A model generated the notes under the pieces. That model worked only from the letters and a program-made list of their open reading frames with translations. It was not told the DNA's origin and did no database searches. A DNA stretch of 56,792 bases from a virus, in the IMG/VR virus record IMGVR_UViG_3300045146_000225, positions 64,001-120,792 of that record. One strand, 5' to 3'. Below are positions 23,863 to 32,477 of this stretch, piece by piece. How positions within the stretch are numbered: the stretch's first letter is position 1; each line of letters starts with the position of its first letter. The position numbers and the translations under genes are program-made.

Positions 23863-26643
23863 ATGGAATACAACTTCAAAGAACTAGAGCCAAAGTGGCG
23901 TAAATACTGGGCACAGAACAAGACCTACAAGGTAGAGATAGACCAGAATAAACCGAAATACTACGTGCTCGACATGTTCCCCTACCCTAGTGGCGCAGGT
24001 TTGCACGTAGGTCACCCGCTCGGGTACATTGCCGGCGACATTTTCTCGCGTTACAAACGGATGAACGGTTTCAACGTGTTGCACCCCATGGGCTACGATG
24101 CATTCGGGCTTCCGGCAGAACAATACGCCATCCAAACAGGTCAACATCCCGCTGTTACTACCGAACAGAATATCAACCGCTACCGAGAACAACTCGACAA
24201 AATCGGCTTTTCTTACGACTGGGACCGCGAGGTTCGTACCTGCGACCCTGCTTATTACCATTGGACTCAATGGGTGTTCATCAGGATGTTCAACCACTGG
24301 TACAACAATAAAACCCAGAAAGCAGAACCAATTTCCGAACTCGTCAAAACATTCGAGAACCTCGGTAACGCCTCCATCGATGCCCCAAACAACCAGCCGG
24401 AAATCTTCACGGCAGAGCAGTGGAACTCGATGAACGACCATGCCAAACAAGGAACTCTCCTCAACTACCGCCTGGCATACTTGGCGAATATGATGGTGAA
24501 CTGGTGCCCTAAACTCGGTACCGTATTGGCCAACGACGAAGTGAAAGATGGACTCTCCGTGCGAGGAGGTCACCCTGTCGAACAGAAAGAGATGAGCCAG
24601 TGGTGTTTGCGTATTTCTGCCTATGCACAACGCTTACTCGATGGTCTCGACACTATCGACTGGAGCGAGAGTATCAAGGAAGTTCAACGCAACTGGATAG
24701 GTCGCTCAGAAGGTACCGAGATGAAGTTCCCGGTTAAAGGGTCTAGCGAGGTAATCGAGATTTTCACCACCCGTGCCGACACTGTTTTTGGCGTCACCTT
24801 CATGGTTCTTGCCCCAGAAAGCAAGCTCGTGGATCAACTTACAACACCCGAACACCGTGCTGCCGTCGACCAATACATCGAGGAAACCAAGAAACGAACG
24901 CAACGAGAACGAATGTCCGATGTCAAGCGAATATCAGGCGTTTTCACTGGTGCCTACGCTATCAACCCGCTCACCAACAAAGAAATCCCCGTGTGGGTAA
25001 GCGATTACGTGCTGGCATGTTACGGAACTGGCGCTATCATGGCTGTGCCTGCTCACGATAGCCGCGACTTCGCCTTCGCAAAACACTTCAAACTTCCCAT
25101 AACCCAAGTGGTTGTTCATCCTGGCGAAGAAGCCAGCAACCCGCTAGACTGGAGCGAATCCAAAGGCTCCAAGGAAGGGACCATGATAAACTCTGGCTTC
25201 ATCACTGGTATGGACGTGAAAGAGGCTATCGAGAAGACAAAACAATTTGTAAAGGAACAAAACATAGGTCAAGTTAAGGTCAACTATCGCCTGCGCGATG
25301 CAATTTTCAGCCGCCAGAGGTACTGGGGTGAACCCTTCCCAATTTATTTCAAAGATGGACTGCCACAAGTTATCGCCGACGAAAATCTCCCCCTCGAACT
25401 GCCTGCGGTCGACAAATACCTCCCAACCGAAGACGGGCAACCTCCTCTCGGACGTGCCAAGAACTGGGCTTCCCTCGATGGCTTCCCCTTCGAGATGAAC
25501 ACCATGCCCGGGTTTGCAGGCTCCAGCGCATACTATTTTCGCTACATGGACCCCAAAAACCCGAATGCCCTCGCATCTCCCGAAGCCCTCGACTACTGGA
25601 AAGATGTTGACCTGTACCTTGGTGGCAACGAACACGCTACCGGTCACCTCATTTACAGCCGTTTCTGGTGTAAGTTCCTCTTCGACATAGGCATAGCTCC
25701 CGTGCAAGAGCCGTTTAAGAAGCTCATTAACCAAGGTATGATACAAGGGCAATCGAAGTTCGTGTACCGTATCATCAACACGAACACATTCGTTTCATAC
25801 AACCTTCGCAAGCAATACGACACCCAGGAGCTTCACGTTGATGTAAATATCGTCGAGAACGACACCCTCGATACCGACGCCTTCCGCAAATGGCTACCCG
25901 ACTACCACAATGCCGAGTTTATCCTCGAAAACGATAAATATATTTGTGGCACGGCTGTCGAGAAAATGTCTAAGTCTATGTACAATGTGGTGAACCCCGA
26001 TATGATAGTCGACAAATACGGTGCCGACACTCTCCGCATGTACGAGATGTTCCTAGGTACTCTCGAGATGAGCAAGCCCTGGGATACGCAAGGAATTGAC
26101 GGTGTGTTTAAATTCTTGCGCCGGTTCTGGAACCTGTTTTTCAACGGTGGAACATTCTCTGTTAGCGATGCGCAACCCACTGCCGACGAGCTTAAAGTTC
26201 TCCACAAAACCATCAAGAAAATAACCAACGACATAGAGCAATTCTCGTTCAACACCTCGGTAAGTGCCTTCATGATTTGCCTCAACGAGCTTCAAGTCCT
26301 AAAGTGCAACAAGAAAATCATACTCGAACAAGTTGTTGTTCTCCTCGCTCCATTTGCACCCCACATCTCCGAAGAATTGTGGCAGCTTCTTGGAAATACT
26401 TCAACCATCTGCGATGCACCATGGCCCGTATTCGACGAGAAATACCTTGTCGAGAACTCGGTGAAATACCCCGTTTTTTTCAATGGGAAAGTTCGTTTCA
26501 CGCTCGAGGTTGCTGCCGACACCAACGCAGTGGAAGTAGAAAAACTCGCTCTTTCAAACGAACAGACTACCAAATATTTGGATGGGAAGACCCCGAAAAA
26601 AATCATCGTCATACAAGGCAAAATTGTTAACGTGGTGTTTTGA
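23863..26643 (+). CDS. leuS: Leucyl-tRNA synthetase
   Basis: A 926-aa complete class I synthetase that charges tRNA-Leu. It has the HIGH-type signature HVGH (from H48), [12 protein letters not shown], the editing-domain patterns [20 protein letters not shown] and [16 protein letters not shown], the KMSKS loop (K701) and a C-terminal anticodon-binding helical part. Length and sequence look like Bacteroidales LeuRS, with an insertion of the type found in that group. Codon use is bacterial and GC-richer than the flanks. It directly follows IS30 copy 4, so its native promoter is gone. A full synthetase is very unusual in a phage; host DNA carried by the island is the simplest reading. Confidence 0.95.
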   Translation: MEYNFKELEPKWRKYWAQNKTYKVEIDQNKPKYYVLDMFPYPSGAGLHVGHPLGYIAGDIFSRYKRMNGFNVLHPMGYDAFGLPAEQYAIQTGQHPAVTTEQNINRYREQLDKIGFSYDWDREVRTCDPAYYHWTQWVFIRMFNHWYNNKTQKAEPISELVKTFENLGNASIDAPNNQPEIFTAEQWNSMNDHAKQGTLLNYRLAYLANMMVNWCPKLGTVLANDEVKDGLSVRGGHPVEQKEMSQWCLRISAYAQRLLDGLDTIDWSESIKEVQRNWIGRSEGTEMKFPVKGSSEVIEIFTTRADTVFGVTFMVLAPESKLVDQLTTPEHRAAVDQYIEETKKRTQRERMSDVKRISGVFTGAYAINPLTNKEIPVWVSDYVLACYGTGAIMAVPAHDSRDFAFAKHFKLPITQVVVHPGEEASNPLDWSESKGSKEGTMINSGFITGMDVKEAIEKTKQFVKEQNIGQVKVNYRLRDAIFSRQRYWGEPFPIYFKDGLPQVIADENLPLELPAVDKYLPTEDGQPPLGRAKNWASLDGFPFEMNTMPGFAGSSAYYFRYMDPKNPNALASPEALDYWKDVDLYLGGNEHATGHLIYSRFWCKFLFDIGIAPVQEPFKKLINQGMIQGQSKFVYRIINTNTFVSYNLRKQYDTQELHVDVNIVENDTLDTDAFRKWLPDYHNAEFILENDKYICGTAVEKMSKSMYNVVNPDMIVDKYGADTLRMYEMFLGTLEMSKPWDTQGIDGVFKFLRRFWNLFFNGGTFSVSDAQPTADELKVLHKTIKKITNDIEQFSFNTSVSAFMICLNELQVLKCNKKIILEQVVVLLAPFAPHISEELWQLLGNTSTICDAPWPVFDEKYLVENSVKYPVFFNGKVRFTLEVAADTNAVEVEKLALSNEQTTKYLDGKTPKKIIVIQGKIVNVVF

Positions 26644-26723
26644 TAAACCAAATGAAATAAAATCTTTATCAATGAGTTTTTAATTACTCATTTTCAAGAA
26701 CAAAAACTATTACAGTATTTATT

Positions 26724-28238
26724 ATGGTAATGTTAGCAGAAGCAAGGAAATATCAAGCATTTTACACCAAATCAACTCCAATAGTTGATTATATGGTTCG
26801 TAAACTAAATCTTAAAACAACTGATAAGATTTTTGAACCCTGTGGTGGTGACGGTGTTTTCATTGATGCAATTGTTTCTGACAATGAGTTTGCAAACATA
26901 GACGTTTGCGAATTGAATGAAAGTGCTTTTAAAACGTTGATTAGTAAATTCTCATCTTACCATACAATAAAAGTTAGGCAATGTGATACTTTACTTGACA
27001 ACGATTTAATATTTAATTCAGGTTTTGGAGGAGTTTACGATAAAATAATTGCCAATCCACCATACGGTGCTTGGCAGGAATTAGATAAAAGAGCCGCTCT
27101 AAAAAAAATATACTCTGACCTTTACGTAAAAGAAACATATGCTTTGTTTTTATATCGTTGTATTGAACTGTTAAAAGATGACGGAATTTTAAGTTTTATA
27201 ATTCCTGATACTTTCTTGAACCTTCATATGCACAAGGCTATAAGAAAACATATTCTCACTAAGGCAAGAATATTAGAGCTTGCTTTGTTTCCTTCTTCAT
27301 TTTTCCCTGGTGTTAATTTTGGCTATGCAAATCTTTCTATTATTACACTTCAAAAGACAAAAAATCTTAATGACAATTTGAATAATGAATTTAAAGTTCT
27401 CAATTCATTTAAGACTGTTGAGCAATTGGCAAATATAAACGAGAACGAACTGAAAGTTTTCAGTTTCACTCAAAAAGAAATATTATCTAATCCAGACCAC
27501 GCCTTTTTAATTTCAGACAACACTGATATTGCGTTAGCTATAAATAATTCAAAACTAAAAGTTGGTGATATAGCCAATTGCGTTACTGGCTTTTATTCGG
27601 GCGATGATAAAACATTTTTACAAGTTAATAGTCCAGATTTAAAGAATGGTAAAAACTACGACTTGGTAGAAGTTAATTCTGTAAATAGAAACTACGAAAA
27701 TATTTCCGACATCTTAGACGGAATAGAAGGAGAAAAACACTTTCTGCCTATTGTAAAAGGCGGAAATGTGAAATTCTTGAAACCCGAAGGTTGGTTTATG
27801 AATTGGAGTAAGAAAGCTGTAACTCATTATAAAAGGGACAAAAAATCAAGGTTTCAAAATTCTCAATATTATTTCAAATATGGAATTGGTGTTCCTATGA
27901 TTAGTTCATCAAGTATTACAGCTTCATTAATTGAAAACAAATTATTTGACCAATCAATAGTCGGCATTTTCCCTAAGGACAAAGCGTTAACTTTTTACTT
28001 ACTTGCATTTTTCAATTCACCGACTTGCAATAAATTAATTAGGACGATTAATCCCTCGGTAAATAATCCTGCTAACTATATTAAAAAAATACCTTTTTTT
28101 CAACCAACAGACAAACAATTAAAACACATTGATAAAACAGTTGGTGAAATAATAAACAGCATTAAAAAGACAGGTAGTTATAACGAAGAACTTGAAAAAG
28201 AATTAAACGAAATAATAAAAACAGTTTACGGATTTTAG
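26724..28238 (+). CDS. Gamma-class adenine-N6 DNA methyltransferase (TaqI-like)
   Basis: A 504-aa protein with YQAFYTKSTPIVDYMV (the N-terminal FYT motif of gamma-class methylases), motif I FEPCGGDGVFIDA (E38), and catalytic IIANPPYGAW (N111), then a C-terminal target-recognition half ending in a helical tail, as in M.TaqI-type enzymes. It lacks a nuclease partner in the next frames. The stop is followed by a short palindromic stretch (AGCCAACGC, TTGGCTGGT) that resembles cassette ends. AT-rich codon use differs from leuS upstream, so the two come from different sources. Confidence 0.85.
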   Translation: MVMLAEARKYQAFYTKSTPIVDYMVRKLNLKTTDKIFEPCGGDGVFIDAIVSDNEFANIDVCELNESAFKTLISKFSSYHTIKVRQCDTLLDNDLIFNSGFGGVYDKIIANPPYGAWQELDKRAALKKIYSDLYVKETYALFLYRCIELLKDDGILSFIIPDTFLNLHMHKAIRKHILTKARILELALFPSSFFPGVNFGYANLSIITLQKTKNLNDNLNNEFKVLNSFKTVEQLANINENELKVFSFTQKEILSNPDHAFLISDNTDIALAINNSKLKVGDIANCVTGFYSGDDKTFLQVNSPDLKNGKNYDLVEVNSVNRNYENISDILDGIEGEKHFLPIVKGGNVKFLKPEGWFMNWSKKAVTHYKRDKKSRFQNSQYYFKYGIGVPMISSSSITASLIENKLFDQSIVGIFPKDKALTFYLLAFFNSPTCNKLIRTINPSVNNPANYIKKIPFFQPTDKQLKHIDKTVGEIINSIKKTGSYNEELEKELNEIIKTVYGF

Positions 28239-28316
28239 CCAACGCTTCGTAATCAAGCACATTGGCTGGTCGCACAAAAAGCCAACACACGACCAAAACC
28301 AGCCAAAGAGCTTGCC

Positions 28317-28355
28317 TACCATTCCCAAAGTTGCATTTACTACTTGAATCTAAGC
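28317..28355 (-). mobile_element. Inverted IS30-type left end at the right island edge
   Basis: Bases 28317-28355 are the reverse complement of the element's left terminus (GCTTAGATTCAAGTAGTAAA and onward to GGGAATGGTA). The rest of the element is absent. Phage sequence begins immediately after, so this marks the island's right boundary. Confidence 0.8.
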
Positions 28356-28394
28356 TGTCTCACACCATTACAGTTTAAAGTTTCCTCATAAGTA

Positions 28395-29045
28395 TCACTC
28401 GTTGTATCCCCACTCGTGTATGCTATTGCCATCGGTGTATAATTTGTCGGCTGTCGTTTTCTTAGAAAGAATTTTGAACATACCGTTTAGTACATGTACA
28501 CCGTGTGACACAGCATAGTCTTTAGTTAAAGTAACCCAATCTCCATTGTTGATCGTGTCGATCTCTTTTAAATTGGAGTTTTTTAATTCCTCTATGTTGT
28601 TCTTAATGATGTCATATGTTTTCTGTCCTACCTCTTCGTAGTTCATACCGCTGTCTAGCAACGAATACAAGATACTCCTTGATATTTTGTCTTTCATAGG
28701 GAAGGAGCCGAACTTGTCGTAGTACAATAGTATCTTTTTAAGCTCGTTTATCTTCTTCTTGTTTTCAATGTTCTGTTTTGGTACCGGTACAGCCCTGTAC
28801 ATTGTGACGTTAAACTTTGGGTTGTTGCGTGCTGCTCTGATTATGTACAACGCTTGATCATCGCTGTAATCGTTGCTATGGTCTCCGTAATATGATGCAG
28901 CTTTACTAGAGTAAATATCTTCTTGATATGCCCCCGATAAATTGTATAACGGTGCGGTGTTTTCTTTCCCAGGTGCGGTGTGTCCTGTTTGATAAGATTC
29001 TTGTTCTAATATCATCTCGAACAAGTTATCGTTGAGTAATTCCAT
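28395..29045 (-). CDS. ADP-ribosyltransferase-like protein
   Basis: A 216-aa protein with the sequence pattern of the ART-like domain common in polyvalent phage proteins: APLYNLSGAYQEDIYSSKAA, then TMYRAVPVPK (the Arg strand), INNGDWVTLTKDYAVSHGV (the Ser/Thr strand) and a C-terminal SIHEWGYNE with the likely catalytic Glu. This R-S-E order suggests NAD-dependent ADP-ribosylation. Located downstream of the baseplate gene in a late operon, it may be packaged and injected, as T4 Alt is. That is inference. Confidence 0.65.
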   Translation of the reverse strand: MELLNDNLFEMILEQESYQTGHTAPGKENTAPLYNLSGAYQEDIYSSKAASYYGDHSNDYSDDQALYIIRAARNNPKFNVTMYRAVPVPKQNIENKKKINELKKILLYYDKFGSFPMKDKISRSILYSLLDSGMNYEEVGQKTYDIIKNNIEELKNSNLKEIDTINNGDWVTLTKDYAVSHGVHVLNGMFKILSKKTTADKLYTDGNSIHEWGYNE

Positions 29046-29047
29046 GT

Positions 29048-29293
29048 CTAGTTAAATCTTTTGTCGTTTTTATCCCTCGATATACCGTAAAAACCACGGA
29101 TTGTTTTTATGTTCTCGAACCCGTTGTATATTATGTTGTCTAGTTTGACCAGGTAATCGTGTAATAGCTCGTTGCTCGTGAACATCTTGGACGACATTGT
29201 TTTCTTCAATATCTTGCCCTTGTAATCGAACCCCCTGTGCTTGTTGGTGTTGTTTGATTCAAGCGGCTTCCTGAACACGCTATCGGGGTGCAT
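29048..29293 (-). CDS. Unknown 81-aa phage protein
   Basis: It lies 2 bases from the ART-like gene and shares one base with the Nudix gene upstream, so all three are one operon. The protein is basic (NNTNKHRGFDYKGKILKK) with a short helical middle. No family recognised. Confidence 0.6.
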   Translation of the reverse strand: MHPDSVFRKPLESNNTNKHRGFDYKGKILKKTMSSKMFTSNELLHDYLVKLDNIIYNGFENIKTIRGFYGISRDKNDKRFN

Positions 29294-30075
29294 TACTTAG
29301 CATATTTTTTTATGATGCTCGGGTCGTTCATGAACAGCAGCTTTATACCGAAGTGTATGTCGTCACTCTTTATATCCTCGATGTCTTTAAGGCTGAACCA
29401 CTTGCTTTCGGTGTGTTCACTGTTGAGCATAGGTTCGAACTCGTTCTCGAAAAGACCGATGAAGTTGTAGAACTTGAACGTGCCGTTGGGGGTGGCGTAC
29501 ACGTAAGTCGGTACTATGCTGTAATAGTCCTTGAACGCTGTTTCCTCGCAGAACTCGCGCTTGGCTATCTCCATCACGTCTTCCTCCGATTCGCCGTACT
29601 TCTCCTCTAGTTTACCGCCGAAACCAGCCCACACGTTCGGTTGGCTTATGTTGCCGGCACGTTTTGCCATCAGTATCCTCCCCGTGTTCTTGCATATCGG
29701 TAACACGCCAGCACCTATCTCTATCTTGTCCCTCTGCGTGTTTATGTAGTTGACGTAAGTGCTGAAATATACGGCACTATCGAGTGATTCCCGTATCGTC
29801 TTCTTCTTCTTGTTGATGATATCCGTGTAGTATTTCGGGTTCTCCCTCAAGTTGCCTATGACGAGCTTCAATGTAGGTTGTGGTTGGTCGCCGGTAACGT
29901 TCACGTCGTTGCCGTGCTTGGAGCCGTGTTTAGTTTCGACGCGCATACCAAGTATGACGTTCTTGTAGTCGTACTTGGATAGATTTATGCCTATGTCGTT
30001 TGCGGCACGTATTATGTCCTCACGCGTGAACTTGCCAACCATCTTCTTCTCCAGTATGTAATCTACGAAATCCAT
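29293..30075 (-). CDS. Nudix hydrolase with an N-terminal DUF5661-like domain
   Basis: A 260-aa protein. The C-terminal half has a Nudix fold: GAGVLPICKNTGRILMAKRA, then a Nudix box reading GGKLEEKYGESEED to AKREFCEET, which keeps the REFCEET metal site but has extra residues before it. The N-terminal ~100 residues contain GINLSKYDYKNVILGMRVET and ENPKYYTDI, resembling a small domain (DUF5661-type) found in phage proteins. Nudix enzymes cleave nucleoside diphosphates linked to other groups; possible targets include NAD, modified nucleotides or RNA caps. Its neighbour is ART-like, which would link both to NAD chemistry. Confidence 0.85.
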   Translation of the reverse strand: MDFVDYILEKKMVGKFTREDIIRAANDIGINLSKYDYKNVILGMRVETKHGSKHGNDVNVTGDQPQPTLKLVIGNLRENPKYYTDIINKKKKTIRESLDSAVYFSTYVNYINTQRDKIEIGAGVLPICKNTGRILMAKRAGNISQPNVWAGFGGKLEEKYGESEEDVMEIAKREFCEETAFKDYYSIVPTYVYATPNGTFKFYNFIGLFENEFEPMLNSEHTESKWFSLKDIEDIKSDDIHFGIKLLFMNDPSIIKKYAK

Positions 30076-30080
30076 CTCGC

Positions 30081-31703
30081 TTATTTTTTTATTATAATGT
30101 TCACGGCACCTATACCACCGTCTGTCCTGTACGTCGTGTCGTAGTGGTTGCCGTACCTGTCGCCCCAGCCACCGCGTATAACGGCGAGTTCGTTTTTCGA
30201 TATTATGATGTCGTTCATGTCGTCAACGCCAATGTCGGGGTTGTTTATGTTCTTCTTCTTGGATATCTCGTTCTTTTCAGATACCACCCTGACGTTCACA
30301 GAATCTACACCTTCCACGTCTTCCAGTATCCTGATGATGTCGCTCCTTGGTATCCTGTCCTGCCTCGACGTGGTGAGGAAGTAATTGCTTATGGCAGATA
30401 TGGCATCCTTGCGTATGTTGTTGTCGTCGTGATCGCCTATCTTTATGATGGTGATGTTCAGTATGTATTTACTTATTATCGGGTCTATCGCCTTTATATC
30501 AGACGATATTGTCTTTGTACCCATCTTCTCCATGTAGCGCAGCAGCTCGTTCTTCTTCTTCTCCGACATCGTGAACTTGTCGAGCGGTATGCTGAAGTAA
30601 TCCATGTTGCCGCTTATGAGGACGTTGATGTCGGGTATCAGGAACATGTTGAACACCCTGTCGTTGGTTGAATCCCTGAAGACACGCACCATGGAGAACA
30701 CCTGCATCCTTCTCAGCAGAAGTTCGTAATCGGTTTCGGTCATCAACCTGTCGTTCGATTTAGATAGCATCAACCTCGTCAACTCTATCGGTTCAGGGTT
30801 CGACCCGAAGTTCGGTATTACAACCGTCGTTATGTCGAACACCTCGTTTAGGTCAACCTCGTTCCCGACTGCATCGTATCCAGTTTCCGAGAACTCCCAC
30901 TGCACGTCGTCGGGATTAGACGAGTTGACGTTGCCGGAATAGCCGTCCGTGACAAGGTACTCGACCTTCACTTCAGCACCTAGCTGCGGGTAGCTACCGA
31001 ACTTGCCGTTACCGAAGAATATGTCTATACCTGACGTTATCCCCGATTTAACCATGCAACCGGGTGAACCAGCCGGCACTTTGAGCAGGTTATCGTACAG
31101 CGGTTGTATCACGTTGTTGACGTACACCTTCACCCACTTGTTATCTATGTGGTAGTTCTTGGGGAAGTTCACGGCGTAGCTCGCGTAAGGTGTGCCGTAG
31201 CCCTTGTCAAGTATCTGGTCTTCGACGTAACCCTGTGTCACGTTTATGTTCGTGTTGGATGAACTCGACACGTCTAGTTTTATATCGTCCCTCGTGAGTT
31301 CCACTATGAATGAAGCGTTGTTGTTTATGCACTTAAGCCTGGTGTAATTGGGGATGTTGACCACGTTGCCGACTATCTCGGCGGTTACTGATGGTTTAAC
31401 CCTCAGAGATACCTGCCCCATTGCGGCGACAGCCCTCGATGGCCTGTACCCGGCGAGGTCGGCTAGACCGTACACGGATGAATCACGGGACGCTTCCCTT
31501 GCCGATAGCTCGGTTATAGAATCCTCTATGTAGTAGTTGTTTAACTGCTGTATGTTCTCCTGTACGAAAAGGGTCTGCCCGTAGGGGGATGATATCGTGA
31601 ACAACTTGTTCGACTGCGCGAACTTGTCGGTAAGGAACGTGATCGTGTCCCTTAGCAACTCGTTTGTGCGTATCCTGTTAAGAGAGAATATGTTGAGTTT
31701 CAA
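30081..31703 (-). CDS. Baseplate wedge protein, T4 gp6 / baseplate-J type
   Basis: A 540-aa protein, shorter than T4 gp6 (660 aa). The C-terminal part has the baseplate-J pattern: DAISAISNYFLTTSRQDRIP, then RSDIIRILEDVEGVDSVNVR, plus helical segments around IDPIISKYILNITIIKIGD. The middle contains beta-rich sequence with the ITSGIDIFFGNGKFG motif typical of gp6-like proteins. It should form part of the wedge around the baseplate hub. It opens the minus-strand operon, preceded by a late-promoter-like motif. Confidence 0.8.
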   Translation of the reverse strand: MKLNIFSLNRIRTNELLRDTITFLTDKFAQSNKLFTISSPYGQTLFVQENIQQLNNYYIEDSITELSAREASRDSSVYGLADLAGYRPSRAVAAMGQVSLRVKPSVTAEIVGNVVNIPNYTRLKCINNNASFIVELTRDDIKLDVSSSSNTNINVTQGYVEDQILDKGYGTPYASYAVNFPKNYHIDNKWVKVYVNNVIQPLYDNLLKVPAGSPGCMVKSGITSGIDIFFGNGKFGSYPQLGAEVKVEYLVTDGYSGNVNSSNPDDVQWEFSETGYDAVGNEVDLNEVFDITTVVIPNFGSNPEPIELTRLMLSKSNDRLMTETDYELLLRRMQVFSMVRVFRDSTNDRVFNMFLIPDINVLISGNMDYFSIPLDKFTMSEKKKNELLRYMEKMGTKTISSDIKAIDPIISKYILNITIIKIGDHDDNNIRKDAISAISNYFLTTSRQDRIPRSDIIRILEDVEGVDSVNVRVVSEKNEISKKKNINNPDIGVDDMNDIIISKNELAVIRGGWGDRYGNHYDTTYRTDGGIGAVNIIIKK

Positions 31704-31718
31704 GTTAACGAGTGTTTA

Positions 31719-31733
31719 CATTATTTATTTAAA
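31719..31733 (-). promoter_or_regulatory. Candidate late promoter
   Basis: On the minus strand this reads TTTAAATAAATAATG, containing an AATAAATA core close to the T4 late promoter TATAAATA. It lies 16 bases before the gp6-like start codon. The same motif occurs before the prohead-protease and tail-tube genes. The site also sits in a small inverted repeat (31717-31726 with 31734-31743). Confidence 0.45.
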
Positions 31734-31755
31734 AAATAATGTATGTATTGGATGC

Positions 31756-31781
31756 TTGTTTATTAAAAATTGTTATATTTG
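31756..31781 (+). promoter_or_regulatory. Bacteroidetes-type promoter
   Basis: TTG at 31756-31758 and TATATTTG at 31774-31781, followed by GCGG, are spaced by 15 bases. It reads towards the two small genes before the gp46-like gene. Confidence 0.55.
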
Positions 31782-32043
31782 CGGTGATCGTACATTTACT
31801 GGTCGTGTTTACATTGATGATAAGAACTTTGAGAAAATAGGTAGTTGCCAATATGTTAGACTGCCATTCAAACCCAATACATTTTATGTTGATGTCGTCG
31901 ATGTTCTTATTTCAAAAGAAGATGCTGAACAAAGGGGAATAGATTACTATGAAGGTGATGATGGTGTGTGTTATTACACTGTTTTGAAAGACCCGGCGCA
32001 ATTGGATGAGGTTTTCAAATATTACGATAGGTTTTATGTTTAA
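31756..32043 (+). CDS. Unknown ~95-aa protein, start unclear
   Basis: The frame reads FTGRVYIDDKNFEKIGSCQY and continues to TAA at 32041-32043. The part after about 31800 looks like a real acidic protein (ISKEDAEQRGIDYYEGDDG). There is no ATG, GTG or TTG after the promoter; the nearest starts are TTG 31756 or ATG 31690, which overlap the promoter or the opposite gene. Either the start is non-standard or the 5' end is eroded. No family recognised. Confidence 0.45.
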   Translation: MFIKNCYICGDRTFTGRVYIDDKNFEKIGSCQYVRLPFKPNTFYVDVVDVLISKEDAEQRGIDYYEGDDGVCYYTVLKDPAQLDEVFKYYDRFYV

Positions 32044-32054
32044 TTTGTTTGGTT

Positions 32055-32456
32055 ATGAAATGTAAAAAAAATAAGGTGGAGGTAGGTGATACTGTTTATA
32101 TGGTCGATTCCAAAAATGACGTTATAAATCCGTACACCGTGTCTAATGTGCAAAAAAACATTGCCGAACTTTCTAACTCCCCTATTATAATTAAATCTAT
32201 ACCGAATGGTGATGGTGTTCTGCATATAGTTAATGCAGACGAATTGGATGGATTTTATAAAGATATTAAACGGTGTTACTTTGTGTTTGAAGATATGGAA
32301 GTCTTGGGCAAGATTATGAAGCGCAATATTATACGTAGGATAACATGGTATTATAATCTGGAGAATATTTCCGTCGAACATCTTGTCGAGATAGATGTTC
32401 TAATGTGTAAATACATGGATGAAGCTAAACATGATGCTAAAAATATAGTATATTAG
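32055..32456 (+). CDS. Unknown 133-aa phage protein
   Basis: ATG at 32055 is chosen over the in-frame TTG at 32049. A basic N-terminus (MKCKKNKVEVGDTVYMVDS) leads into a small beta-domain resembling an SH3-type fold, then a helical C-terminus (SVEHLVEIDVLMCKYMDEAK). No family assigned. It directly precedes the gp46-like gene. Confidence 0.6.
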   Translation: MKCKKNKVEVGDTVYMVDSKNDVINPYTVSNVQKNIAELSNSPIIIKSIPNGDGVLHIVNADELDGFYKDIKRCYFVFEDMEVLGKIMKRNIIRRITWYYNLENISVEHLVEIDVLMCKYMDEAKHDAKNIVY

Positions 32457-32477
32457 CACTATCATAAAAAATTTAAA

